This document shows, in pieces, positions 1 to 12,349 of a stretch of DNA of 64,000 nt. The stretch comes from Sipunculus nudus (lineage: Eukaryota > Annelida > Sipuncula > Golfingiida > Sipunculidae): NCBI GenBank assembly GCA_026874595.1, contig CM049310.1:8186001-8250000 (forward strand). Direction: 5' to 3'. The translations under genes were made by a program, and so were the position numbers. The number at the start of each line of letters is the position of its first letter. Position 1 is the first letter of the stretch. A model generated the notes under the pieces. That model made no database searches and was not told where the DNA came from. It saw only the letters and a program-made list of their open reading frames with translations.

Positions 1-1540
1 TTGCAGTATACTTTTTATCTGGCTGTTCCTCAGTCTTGCAGTATACTTTTTATCTTGCTGTTCCTTGGTCTTGCAGTATACTTTTTATCTGGCTGTTCCT
101 CGGTCTTGCAGTATACTTTTTATCTGGCTGTTCCTTGATCATGCAGTATACTTTTTATCTGGCTGTTCCTTGATTTTGCAGTATACTTTTTATCTGGCTG
201 TTCCTCGGTCTTGCAGTATACTTTTTATCTGGCTGTTCTTCGATCTTGCAGTATACTTTTTATCTGGCTGTTCCTCAGTCTTGCAGTATACTTTTTATCT
301 GGCTGTTCCTCTGTCTTGCAGTAAACTTTTTATCTGGCTGTTCCTCAGTCTTGCAGTATACTTTTTATCTGGCTGTTCCTCTGTCTTGCAGTAAAATTTT
401 TATCTGGTTGTTCCTCGGTCTTGCAGTATACTTTTTATCTGGCTGTTCCTCAGTCTTGCAGTATACTTTTTATCTTGTTGTTCCTCCGTCTTGCAGTATA
501 CATTTTATCTGGCTGTTCCTTGGTCTTGCAGTATACTTTTTAACTGGCTGTTCCTCGATCTTGCAGTATTTTTTTTATCTGGCTGTTCCTCGGTCTTGCA
601 GTATACTTTTTATCTGGCGTTCCTTGATCTTGCAGTATACTTTTTATCTGGCTGTTCCTTGATCTTGCAGTATACTTTTTATCTGGCTGTTGCTTTGCAG
701 TATACTTTTTATCTGGCTGTTCCTCAGTCTTGCAGTATACTTTTTATCTGGCTGTTCTTCGATCTTGCAGTATACTTTTTATCTGGCTGTTCCTCAGTCT
801 TGCAGTATACTTTTTATCTGGCTGTTCCTCTGTCTTGCAGTAAACTTTTTATCTGGCTGTTCCTCAGTCTTGCAGTATACTTTTTATCTGGCTGTTCCTC
901 TGTCTTGCAGTAAAATTTTTATCTGGTTGTTCCTCGGTCTTGCAGTATACTTTTTATCTGGCTGTTCCTCAGTCTTGCAGTATACTTTTTATCTTGTTGT
1001 TCCTCCGTCTTGCAGTATACTTTTTATCTGGCTGTTCCTCTGTCTTGCAGTAAACTTTTTATCTGGCTGTTCCTCAGTCTTGCAGTATACTTTCTTTCTG
1101 GCTGTTCCTTGGTCTTGCAGTATACTTTTTATCTGGCTGTTCCTCGGTCTTGTAGTATACTTTTTATCTGGCTGTTCCTCAGTCTTGCAGTATACTTTTT
1201 ATCTAGCTGTTCCTCGGTCTTGCAGTATACTTTTTATCTAGCTGTTCCTTGGTCTTGCAGTATACTTTTTATCTGGCTGTTCCTCGGTTTTGCAGTATAC
1301 TTTTTATCTGGCTGTTCCTCAGTCTTGCAGTATACTTTTTATCTGGCTGTTCTTCAATCTTGCAGTTTTCTTTTTATCTAGCTGTTCCTCGGTCTTGCAG
1401 TATACTTTTTATCTGGCTGTTCCTCAGTTTTGCAGTATCCTTTTTATCTGGCTGTTCCTCAGTCTTGCAGTATACTTTTTATCTGGCTGTTCTTCAATCT
1501 TGCAGTTTTCTTTTTATCTAGCTGTTCCTCAGTGTTGCAG
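1..1540 (+). repeat. 35-bp minisatellite, array A (acceptor-like)
   Basis: About 44 head-to-tail copies of a 35-bp unit reading TATACTTTTTATCTGGC then TGTTCCTCGGTCTTGCAG. The array runs off the left edge. Single-base variants (TAAAC, CAGTC/CGATC/CTGTC) recur in blocks; the stretch near 309-415 reappears near 827-930, so parts were duplicated as segments. Two odd units break phase: a one-base loss near 618 and a short unit near 690. It ends at GTGTTGCAG (1540). Long open frames through it only reflect the 35 x 3 period. Confidence 0.95.
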
Positions 1541-3011
1541 AACACACCGGGTGGTATTGTAATGGCATCAGCTGAGTTTAACACGATCTGGGGAAAATAT
1601 CCCAAAGTATTGCGTAGTCGGGTTGAGCAGTAACATCAAGGGTGATAGTGTGAGCTTAATAATATTTTAACAAGTGTATAAGCCACATGTTCGTGCCAAA
1701 TGGACAGGATTTCCTTTATAGAAGAAGACGAACTGGACCCGGCCGGGCATGATCTGGGAAGGGGATTCTCAAGGTTTGGCCACTGACATGAGGGTGCGGA
1801 CGGACTTTTTCTGACATTTAGACACCTTTGTTGCCACTCTATATCCGTTACATGCGTAGGCTGCTAACTAGGAAATGATGCTGCGCCATTATATGGATGT
1901 TTAATTTATATCCGTACAATCTTTACTATATGGTCCCTTGAGTAATGAAAACCTTGCCCGCTTCCCTCGCCCGCTTCACTTGTGTTCGGGCCGTCACATA
2001 AAACAGACGTGCCTCGTCATTTTGATGTTCATATAATAAATACTCTTGGAATACAAGTCCGTGTTTCACGTTACTTGGAAGGTGGGTGCATAGCTGTACA
2101 GATATAATCTTCACCACTGGCGCTGCTTTTCATCTTTACGACTCCTGTATCTCTTAGTCTTCAACTTTGCACCTGTTATTCCCCGACTCGGCCTTGACAC
2201 GTTGGGAGCTGGCACCACGCAGTCTGCACAAACGCCGGATCAGGATTTCAAGCGACATGTTATATGACAACCAACATATAGCTGCTTGTTGATCGTATAA
2301 GTTTAATAATATCAAACTGATCAATCAATTAATTTATTATTAAATGTGTTTGAATGCTTGTAAATGATAAAAACTTTATTTTTTATTTTGGGACTTTTTT
2401 TTACAAGTTTCAAGACACATATGACTGAAGGGGTCACGTAAAGCTCGGTGCATGGTGCCTCAGCAAAGCATTAACATGGGAGAAACAATTAATAGGATTC
2501 TTAAAAAAATAAACCCACGTTAAAAACCGTTACTCCTTATTGTTAACAATAATCAAAATAATTCAAATCTTTTGAAATATCAGAAAATTAACAATTTAAA
2601 AAATTATAACATGCATTTCAGGATATTTTAATTCTGTGCCCAAATAATATGAAAAAATTGGCTTCGTAATGGCTTCCTTACATTAAACGTGTGTGTTGTA
2701 TATGGGTTGGGGATATTTTCACTCTGTTTGAATTTTTTTTAAAGTTTTCTTTTAAGTATCTGTAATGATAAAATGTTATATTGTTTTAAAAATGTGTATT
2801 TGTTATATAAAATGTGATAAGCAATGTTTTATCCATTTTTTATTTAACAAAAAAAAAACAAATTCCATGCCAAGTCAACACACGCATACATATTAATTTA
2901 AGAGGTGTGTTTAAAATGTAATAAGTATGTAAATTTAAGTATGTAATACTTGTATATGAAATATTAATATATAACATTTATACATATGTAAATATGATAT
3001 ATATATATGTA

Positions 3012-3047
<36 letters not shown>

Positions 3048-3775
3048 GATAGACACTTGTAGTATGTATATAACAAAATATCAAATCAATTACTCAGTCA
3101 GTCATAAAGAGAACTCCAAATCTGTTTCAGCAGTCTCTCTCCTTCCTTGTTAGTAAGATTTGCCATATTGCACTCAAAGATGTTACACTTGAACCTTCAG
3201 ATGATACACTGGCTGAAGTACCCATGCATTTAGTCCAAATATACCTATACATATACTGATCAACCTTACAGAAGACAACAAATGGGTAATTTTGTATAAT
3301 TTTAAATGATAATTTATTGTAAATGTACTTTTCTTGGAATTAAATCTGCTATCATGCAGAGTATTATAACTGGAATGTACGGTTTCTGGACACATTTTTT
3401 TCATATTACACAATTCTTAAATTGGAGGATACTAAAAGTACCCCTGAAATCCAGATAAACGGTTTTACATCAGCACAAACAAAAACAGAGCAATTATCTT
3501 GCTTGTAAATTTTTATTTGCACAAGTAAAGCCTAGCTGAGGAAGTATGGCAAGAACTTTACCTATAACATTGCCAACATAAAACAGATTAATAATAGTCA
3601 TGGGGCTTTCCGTCTGGTGGAGTGTTATATACAGAACTGTATCATACATATATATACTGTGTATAATTATATTGTCACTGTGTGTGTGATTTTTTTATAA
3701 TAAACATGACTCTTTCATAATTCATTTAAAAATGTGAATTTCATGATTTGTATTATGTATTTCAAATTCATTAAA

Positions 3776-3847
<72 letters not shown>

Positions 3848-4787
3848 TATATATATGTATTAAATTATTAAAGGAAAAAGTGTAAATTATATAAATAAAT
3901 GTATGTATCATTTCGATGATGTTGGGCCGGGGGGGGGGGGGGGGGGGTACTTAAAATTAGTACCACCCTCCATCGGGATGGTTGTGGTACGTATACAGCT
4001 TCTTTAAGACTAGCCCCGTGTGTGGTACTATAAGGTTACAAGTATTTATGAGGAAACGCCTGCCTAGTAAAAACTCGCTTTACGAAAAGTATATATAGTT
4101 ATACTACTGCTAAACCAAAAAGCGCTAATCAATGTCAAAACAACAATTTTGCGTTTCTGATTATGAAGCATGTATGTATAAATTATGATAAAAAGAAAGC
4201 ACCAGCGCTTTATTCATACAACAAAACCAAGTTGCTTATCAGCTGATTTTTGCAGAACCACCACGGCACCAGTCACAACATTGTAACAGTCAATGTTATC
4301 ACAACAACAAACTTTGTTGCAAAGCGTCGCAGGCGATATTGAACAAACTTGACCAAGTCAAGAATCACCATCGGCATCTTGTACTACTCTACATTTTCTT
4401 GCTATAAATATTATATCACTGAATAATCTCGTTATTTTGATAATAATCACCAGATTGAGAATATCCCTTAAAATTCCCACAGACTCCATCCTCGATTTTG
4501 TACAGCCTGTCACTTCGTCACTGGAATCAAACTTGTTGGTGTGTTGGCTTGCAGCGGCCGCTGTCTGTGTCACCGACTTCAGTTTCTAACAAAGTATACA
4601 TTGCCCAAAATTACATGAGGCTTAATGTCGAAGTTGCCATAAATCTACAGATCTAAATTCGCCGCTTTATTCTCCTTTAACGTGTCTCAGACATTGTCAT
4701 CTTACGATGATTCCTCCGCCTCGCTTGATCAGATCGACCCGTCAGCCTTGCTGAAACCACATGGACGCGCAACCGGGGTTCTGGTTG

Positions 4788-4795
4788 TGACGTCA
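4788..4795. promoter_or_regulatory. Perfect CRE palindrome TGACGTCA
   Basis: An exact CREB/ATF consensus within a locally CpG-richer patch (about 4480-4830), next to divergent short open frames. This is compatible with a small promoter, but no transcript is demonstrable. A second exact copy is at 44768-44775. Confidence 0.3.
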
Positions 4796-5094
4796 CACAC
4801 GTCCCAAGGGCTGTCTCCATTTTTTCAGGGGGCTCCCAGGACTGTTCACATACTCGTTCCTATCACGGATAGTAGCTCCCCAATGTCAGTAATTTTTACA
4901 TCAATTCTATTTGTAGGTCCATACCTTTCATATATGCAAAAACACCCTGAGGGTGGAAGTAGGCCTTTAAACTGTAAAAAGCACATATGAATGTATCATC
5001 ACTAAGTCCATATCTATTCTTTTACCCTAATCAGGCTAACCTTATTGTCAAATGTCCATTGTTTGTGTTTCTCCCTTGGGTAAATCCGTATATG

Positions 5095-5262
5095 AATCAA
5101 ATATAAAAGTTATTCCAGTTTAGCACTCGTATATCTCCATCCATGAGTAAATCCATTTGTGAGTCAAATATAAAAGTTATTCCAGTTTAGCACTTGTATA
5201 TTTCCTTTCATGAGTAAGTCCATTTGAGAGTCAAATATAAAAGTTATTCCAGTCTCACACAC
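5095..5262 (+). repeat. Threefold 67-bp tandem repeat
   Basis: The segment AATATAAAAGTTATTCCAGT starts near 5100, 5167 and 5234, each time preceded by a GAGTCA/GAATCA-like word and, in the first two, followed by TTAGCACT. A small local tandem with no coding content. Confidence 0.75.
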
Positions 5263-5929
5263 AATAGTATGTATATATATAAATATATATACACACACAT
5301 ATATATAAATATTCCTGTTTGTTGCACTGTATCACTTCTGATGTATTTTATTCCTTTTAGCTTGGTTTCACGTTATAATTACTTAGGTCCATTTTTGCTT
5401 CCTGTGGCCACTCATATCACTCTTGAATTTTTGCTGGTGGTGGTCTAAATGTGAGCGCCCCCCTTCTGGATGATCGTGGTCTTTTATAGATTATTTACTT
5501 TTTGATTGGCAAGTTCATGCCCCGCCTTGAATCACTAAAGACTAACCAATAAGAAAGAAGGAACCCTCTGGTTCCCAGGCATTATTGCAACCATTTATCT
5601 ATAGAAACATTAACTAAGTTCAAAGGAAACACCATCTTAAGGAAATGTCACACCACCCAAAATCCCTTTCATATAAGAGTAGCAACAAATCAAGCTTAAT
5701 GTATTCTGTCACTGGGACAGTACTGTCCACTGTCCTAAAGGCGTGGTACTTGACCATATGGTGCCTGTTACATGCTGGACTACACTGAACAGCAGTACAC
5801 AAGCCCATTATCGGGAACAGACATACCAAATAGAAATATTAACCACATACAAAAAATAACATTAATTATATGAATAAACAGATTAAAATGAATATTATTT
5901 AACCAACACACCTTGATATTCTTGACAGT

Positions 5930-8900
5930 CTTACAGTATACTTTTTATCTGGCTGTTCCTCTGTCTTGCAGTATACTTTTTAACTGGCTGTTCCTCGATC
6001 TTGCAGTATACTTTTTATCTGGCTGTTCCTCGGTCTTGCAGTATACTTTTTAACTGGCTGTTCCTCGGTCTTGCAGTATACTTTTTATCTGGCTGTTCCT
6101 CAGTCTTGCAGTATACTTTTTAACTGGCTGTTCCTCGATCTTGCAGTATACTTTTTAACTGGCTGTTCCTCGGTCTTGCAGTATACTTTTTATCTGGCTG
6201 TTCCTCAGTCTTGCAGTATACTTTTTAACTGGCTGTTCCTCGGTCTTGCAGTATACTTTTTAACTGGCTGTTCCTCAGTCTTGCAGTATACTTTTTTATC
6301 TAGCTGTTCCTCGATCTTGCAGTATACTTTTTATCTGGCTGTTCCTCGGTCTTGCAGTATACTTTTTAACTGGCTGTTCCTCGATCTTGCAGTATACTTT
6401 TTAACTGGCTGTTCCTCGGTCTTGCAGTATACTTTTTATCTGGCTGTTCCTCAGTCTTGCAGTATACTTTTTAACTGGCTGTTCCTCGGTCTTGCAGTAT
6501 ACTTTTTAACTGGCTGTTCCTCAGTCTTGCAGTATACTTTTTTATCTAGCTGTTCCTCGATCTTGCAGTATACTTTTTATCTGGCTGTTCCTCGGTCTTG
6601 CAGTATACTTTTTAACTGGCTGTTCCTCGATCTTGCAGTATACTTTTTATCTGGCTGTTCCTCGGTCTTGCAGTATACTTTTTAATTGGCTGTTCCTCAG
6701 TCTTGCAGTATACTTTTTTATCTAGCTGTTCCTCGATCTTGCAGTATACTTTTTATCTGGATGTTCCTCGGTCTTGCAGTATACTTTTTATCTGGCTGTT
6801 CCATGATCTTGCAGTATACTTTTTATCTAGCTGTTCCTCGATCTTGCAGTATACTTTTTATCTGGCTGTTCCTCTGTCTTGCAGTATACTTTTTAACTGG
6901 CTGTTCCTCGGTCTTGCAGTATACTTTTTAACTGGCTGTTCCTGGATCTTGCAGTATACTTTTTAACTGGCTGTTCCTCGGTCTTGCAGTATACTTTTTA
7001 TCTAGCTGTTCCTCGATCTTGCAGTATACTTTTTATCTGGCTGTTCCTCTGTCTTGCAGTATACTTTTTAACTGGCTGTTCCTCGGTCTTGCAGTATACT
7101 TTTTAACTGGCTGTTCCTCGATCTTGCAGTATACTTTTTATCTGGCTGTTCTTCAATCTTGCAGTATACTGTTTAACTGGCTGTTCCTCGGTCTTGCAGT
7201 ATACTTTTTACCTAGCTGTTCCTCGATCTTGCAGTATACTTTTTATCTGGCTGTTCCTCAGTCTTGCAGTATACTTTTTATCTAGCTGTTCCTCGATCTT
7301 GCAGTATACATTTTATCTGGCTGTTCTTCAATCTTGCAGTATACTTTTTAACTGGCTGTTCCTTGATCTTGCAGTATACTTTTTATCTGGCTGTTCCTCG
7401 ATCTTGCAGTATACTTTTTATCTGGCTGTTCCTTGGTCTTGCAGTATACTTTTTATCTGGCTGTTGCTCAGTCTTGCAGTATACTTTTTAACTGGCTGTT
7501 GCTCGGTCTTGCAGTATACTTTTTAACTGGCTGTTCCTCGGTCTTGCAGTATACTTTTTATCTGGCTGTTCCTCGATCTTGCAGTATACTTTTTATCTGG
7601 CTATTCCTCGATCTTGCAGAATACTTTTTATCTGGCTGTTCCTCGATCTTGCAGTATACTTTTTATCTGGCTGTTCCTCAGTCTTGCAGTATACTTCTTA
7701 ACTGGCTGTTCCTCGGTCTTGCAGTATACTTTTTATCTGGCTGTTCCTCCATCTTGCAGTATACTTTTTATCTGGCTGTTCCTTGATCTTGCAGTATACT
7801 TTTTATCTGGCTGTTCCTCAGTCTTGCAGTATACTTTTTAACTGGCTGTTCCTCGGTCTTGCAGTATACTTTTTATCTGGCTGGTCCTCGATCTTGCAGT
7901 ATACTTTTTATCTGGCTGTTCCTCGATCTTGCAGTATACTTTTTATCTGGCTGTTCCTCAGTCTTGCAGTATACTTTTTAACTGGCTGTTCCTCGGTCTT
8001 GCAGTATACTTTTTAACTGGCTGTTCCTCGGTCTTGCAGTATACTTTTTATCTAGCTGTTCCTCGATCTTGCAGTATACTTTTTATCTGGCTGTTCCTCG
8101 GTCTTGCAGTATACTTTTTAACTGGCTGTTCCTCGATCTTGCAGTATACTTTTTATCTGGCTGTTCCTCGTTCTTGCAGTATACTTTTTAAATGGCTGTT
8201 CCTCGGTCTTGCAGTATACTTTTTAACTGGCTGTTCCTCGGTCTTGCAGTATACTTTTTAACTGGCTGTTCCTCGGTCTTGCAGTATACTTTTTATCTGG
8301 CTGTTCCTCAGTCTTGCAGTATACTTTTTATCTAGCTGTTCCTTGGTCTTGCAGTATACTTTTTATCTGGCTGTTCTTCAATCTTGCAGTATACTTTTTA
8401 TCTGGCTGTTCCTCGGTCTTGCAGTATACTTTTTATCTAGCTGTTCCTCGATCTTGCAGTATACTTTTTATCTGGCTGTTCCTCGGTCTTGCAGTATACT
8501 TTTTAACTGGCTGTTCCTCGGTCTTGCAGTATACTTTTTATCTGGCTGTTCCTCAGTCTTGCAGTATACTTTTTATCTAGCTGTTCCTCGATCTTGCAGT
8601 ATACATTTTATCTGGCTGTTCTTCAATCTTGCAGTATACTTTTTAACTGGCTGTTCCTCGATCTTGCAGTATACTTTTTATCTGGCTGTTCCTCGGTCTT
8701 GCAGTATACTTTTTAACTGGCTGTTCCTCGGTCTTGCAGTATACTTTTTATCTAGCTGTTCCTCAGTCTTGCAGTATACTTTTTATCTGGCTGTTCCTCG
8801 GTCTTGCAGTATACTTTTTATCTGGCTGTTCCTTGGTCTTGCAGTATACTTTTTATCTGGCTGTTCCTCAGTCTTGCAGTATACTTTTTAACTGGCTGTT

Positions 8901-9938
8901 CCTTGATCTTGCAGTATACTTTTTATCTGGCTGTTCCTTGGTCTTGCAGTATACTTTTTATCTGGCTGCTCCTTGGTCTTGCAGTAAACTTTTTATCTGG
9001 CTGTTCCTAGCTCTTGCAGTATACTTTTTAACTGGCTGTTCCTCGGTCTTGCAGTATACTTTTTATCTGGCTGTTCCTCAGTCTTGCAGTATACTTTTTA
9101 TCTGGCTGTTCCTCGGTCTTGCAGTATACTTTTTAACTGGCTGTTCCTCGATCTTGCAGTATACTTTTTATCTGGCTGTTCCTTGGTCTTGCAGTATACT
9201 TTTTATCTGGCTGTTCCTCAATCTTGCAGTATACTTTTTATCTAGCTGTTCCTTGGTCTTGCAGTATACTTTTTATCTAGCTGTTCCTTGGTCTTGCAGT
9301 ATACTTTTTATCTGGCTGTTCCTCGGTCTTGCAGTATACTTTTTATCTAGCTGTTCCTTGGTCTTGCAGTATTCATTTTATCTGGCTGTTCCTCAGTCTT
9401 GCAGTATACTTTTTAACTGGCTGTTCCTCGATCTTGCAGTATACTTTTTATCTGGCTGTTTCTTGGTCTTGCAGTATACTTTTTATCTGGCTGTTCCTCG
9501 GTCTTGCAGTATACTTTTTATCTAGCTGTTCCTTGGTCTTGCAGTATACATTTTATCTGGCTGTTCCTCAGTCTTGCAGTATACTTTTTAACTGGCTGTT
9601 CCTCGATCTTGCAGTATACTTTTTATCTGGCTGTTCCTTGGTCTTGCAGTATACTTTTTATCTGGCTGTTCCTTGGTCTTGCAGTATACTTTTTATCTGG
9701 CTGTTCCTCGGTCTTGCAGTATACTTTTTATCTAGCTGTTCCTTGGTCTTGCAGTATACATTTTATCTGGCTGTTCCTCAGTCTTGCAGTATACTTTTTA
9801 ACTGGCTGTTCCTCGATCTTGCAGTATACTTTTTATCTGGCTGTTCCTTGGTCTTGCAGTATACTTTTTATCTGGCTGTTCCTCGATCTTGCAGTATACT
9901 TTTTATCTAGCTGTTCTTGGTCTTGCAGTATACTTTTT
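5930..9938 (+). repeat. 35-bp minisatellite, array B (acceptor-like)
   Basis: About 114 copies of the same unit as array A, here often with TTTTTAAC in place of TTTTTATC. Both forms alternate in higher-order blocks: a roughly 247-bp block marked by a T6 unit (about 6290, 6537, then 6713), and late 175-bp, five-unit blocks (about 9325, 9500, 9710). Each unit has TTAAC or TTATC, about 22 nt of pyrimidine-rich sequence and TTGCAG. It ends at 9938, directly against the AGCCCTCAG end of the next repeat. Confidence 0.95.
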
Positions 9939-10940
9939 AGCCCTCAGTCCTTAGGCTGATGGGCTATTGTCGTCACCCAAGCTGTCCGTCCGTCCGTCCG
10001 GCGTCCGTTAACTTTTACCTTGTGAGCGGGATATCTTGAAAAGGATTCACCGTCAGAATTTTATTTCCTCGGTAAAGATGTATATCGACAAAATGTCGGT
10101 CAAGTTCGAAGATGGGTGACCTTGACCTTTTTTTCTACATTTTAGAGCTGATTATAGAAAAACACTTAGATGCTTATTACTCAGGAACCATTTGGTGGAT
10201 TTTCACAAAACTTACAATGATTATTGGGACTGATAGTCTGTACCTGCTTCACAAGTTTGGTGGCGCCACCTACAATTTCTGATTTTTAATGAATTTTTAT
10301 CGGATTTTTCAACTTTGGGCTTGTGAGCGGGATATCTCTAAAAGGATTCACCGTAGAAATTTTATTTTTTCGATGAAGATTTATATTGACAAAATCTCGG
10401 TCAAGTTTGAAGATGGGTGACCTTGACCTATTTTTCTACGTTTTAGAGCTGATTATAGAAAAAACATTTAGAAACTTATTTCTCAGAAACCATTGGGTGG
10501 ATTTTCACAATTCTTACTATGATCATAGGGACTGATGGTCTGTAACTGCTGCACAAGTTTGGGGGTGCCACCTGCAATTTCTGATTTTTAATGATTTTTT
10601 CTTGGATTTATCAACTTTGGCCTTGTGAGTGGGATATCTCTAAAAGGATTCACAAGAGGAATTTTATTTCTTTGGTGAAGACGTATATCTACAAAATCTT
10701 GGTCAAGTTCGAAGATGGGTGACCTTGACCTACTTTTCAAGGTCACAGAGCTTATAATAGAATAAAACTTAGAAGCTTATTTTTCAGGAAGCATTTGGTG
10801 GATTGTTATGAATCATGGTACATACCTCTCCATTTTAAATTTATAACTGAGACATGTACAGATATTCATCCATGTGAGAACAGATATTTAGTAATTGTAA
10901 CTGTTACCACCTCTAAACACTGTTGTTTTGGCTGAGGGCT
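9939..10940 (+). mobile_element. 1.0-kb repeat with AGCCCTCAG ends
   Basis: The left end AGCCCTCAG (9939-9947) is mirrored by CTGAGGGCT (10932-10940). Inside are three diverged copies of about 300 bp, each starting with a form of CCTTGTGAGCGGGATATCT (about 10018, 10317, 10622) and containing GGGTGACCTTGACCT. It follows a TCCGTCCGTCCGTCC run at 9985. No coding capacity. It resembles the TTTTTAGCTC families near 58.6-61.1 kb in layout. Probably a non-autonomous element. Confidence 0.6.
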
Positions 10941-10979
10941 TTTGTCAGCTTCTGCTGATATTCTAGTTATCTGTTGCAG

Positions 10980-12349
10980 AACTCCTTGGCAGATCTGATG
11001 GGGAAACTACTGGATGCAGAGCCTCAGTTTGTCAGGTAAGCACTGATTTCAATAGATAAAAAAAGTTTTCTCATGTGTAGCCATTTCTTTTGATGAAAGA
11101 GATTAGTCTCTAAAACAGTCATATTTCTTAACTAATGGAGAATTGAATTATGTTGGAAAATGTGTTTTCCCTTGTAATTCTTGTTAATAAAACATTGTAG
11201 AAATAAACTTATTGTTTCCTCCCCAACAAGACCCTCTTTATTCCTAATATTTCATAATTCTGATTGCTGTTTGGAAATATATTTAATAAACTTAAACATT
11301 TTAAAAAAAAGTTTGTTTTATTGTATGTGTGGTTGCTTTTAAATGCTCTGAACTTGTTCTTATGTTTATTTAAACATTTTCATTCTTTAAAGGTGTTTGA
11401 AGCCCAACCTGGAAAAACAGCCATATTTCTGCAACCCTGATCTGCTTATGCAGCAGTTAAAATATACAGGGGTACTTGAGACTACACGCATCAGACGTCT
11501 TGGTTACCCAACACGACTACCTCATCCATTATTTATCAAAAGGTGAAATTTTAGCAGAACTACTTGATGTTCCAACATGTTTATCTATGTTGAGTTTAAT
11601 AGGGTTAATGCTAAATCCTATTGTTATAATCCATACATGTTCATTCAGTTTGTTGCAAAGACACTGTAGTTCTTACAGGAGTACTTATGCTAAATGATTT
11701 CAGGTTTATTTATATGGTAATGTAAATAGATATGGTTTATGAAAGATAAAGATATCATCTTATATCATCCTAGCATTTCTGCATGTTCATGACTATATTA
11801 CAAATTTCATAAAAATTCTAGGCATTGCAAAAATTATTATTAAAAGAACTTGTATTGTAACCTAATTCTTTTCTCATTGTCATATGTGTACATAGTCACA
11901 TGTGTATATTTTTCATATCAAATTTTTAAAATTATTCTTTTAGTTTATTTGACACTGAGTTAAATTTACAGAAAAGAGGTCTTCAAGTAATTATTAAGAT
12001 ATAAAGGATTGGTATTCTTTCTTTTTTATTTAATATTTATCAATGTAAACCTTTAGCACAGTATGCAGGAAAAAAGGCATATTGTGTCTAACTTAATGAT
12101 ATTTGTTACCTTTTTTTCTTGATAAAGATTAGTTTATATATAGATGTATCATTGTCACTAGTTCACTTATAAACCTCCTTGTCAGACTGGAGAATGCATG
12201 TGTGATTTCCTATTTTTTATATTTCTTTTTGTTTCAGATATCAATTCATAGCATACCCAATGGTTGCACCAGTTCAAGGGTCTGCAAAGAACTGCATAAA
12301 AATTCTAAACAAGGCTGGCATTAAAGACTGGGAAATGGGAAAAACAAAG
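10980..12349 (+). CDS. Exons for the end of the myosin motor domain
   Basis: Exons 10980-11035, 11393-11542 and 12238-12349, joined across two phase-2 introns. The first reads NSLADLMGKLL...PQFV and runs into RCLKPN in the second, matching the near-universal myosin HFVRCIKPN segment. It continues with LLMQQLKYTGVLETTRIRR and a GYP motif, the usual helix before the converter. The third exon carries NKAGIKDWEMGKTK, the converter end that leads into KVFL. The closest family by eye is class III: the following exon's VFLRYWHTEELN resembles the class III VFLKYYHVEQLN. The acceptor at 10979 is TTGCAG; no earlier motor exon was found between 1 and 10979. Confidence 0.9.

Larger units (their letters stand above)
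1541..5929. other. 4.4-kb non-repetitive segment between the two 35-bp arrays
   Basis: No recognisable gene. It contains (GT)n at about 3009-3036, (CT)n then (AT)n at 3776-3857, a G run at 3929-3947, a threefold 67-bp tandem at 5095-5262 and a CRE at 4788-4795. Short open frames of unknown meaning lie at 1541-1633 (+, directly after the last TTGCAG), 1926-2117 (-), 4358-4573 (-, TTG/GTG-type start only) and 4682-4990 (+, GTG start only). The region around 4480-4830 is richer in GC and CpG than its surroundings. In the reading of the main gene it is intronic. Confidence 0.5.

Noticed and set aside
4682-4990. 102-codon plus-strand gene next to the CRE
   Set aside because: GTG start, no family and no splice partner. 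Recorded only as an open stretch in the 1541-5929 segment.
1-9938. CRISPR-like array
   Set aside because: Units are contiguous without spacers and the DNA is eukaryotic.
65-9959. Cysteine-rich repeated open frames (LQYTFYLAVP / SCSILFIWLF)
   Set aside because: Products of reading the 35-bp minisatellite in all three frames. The repeat is conserved at DNA, not codon, level.
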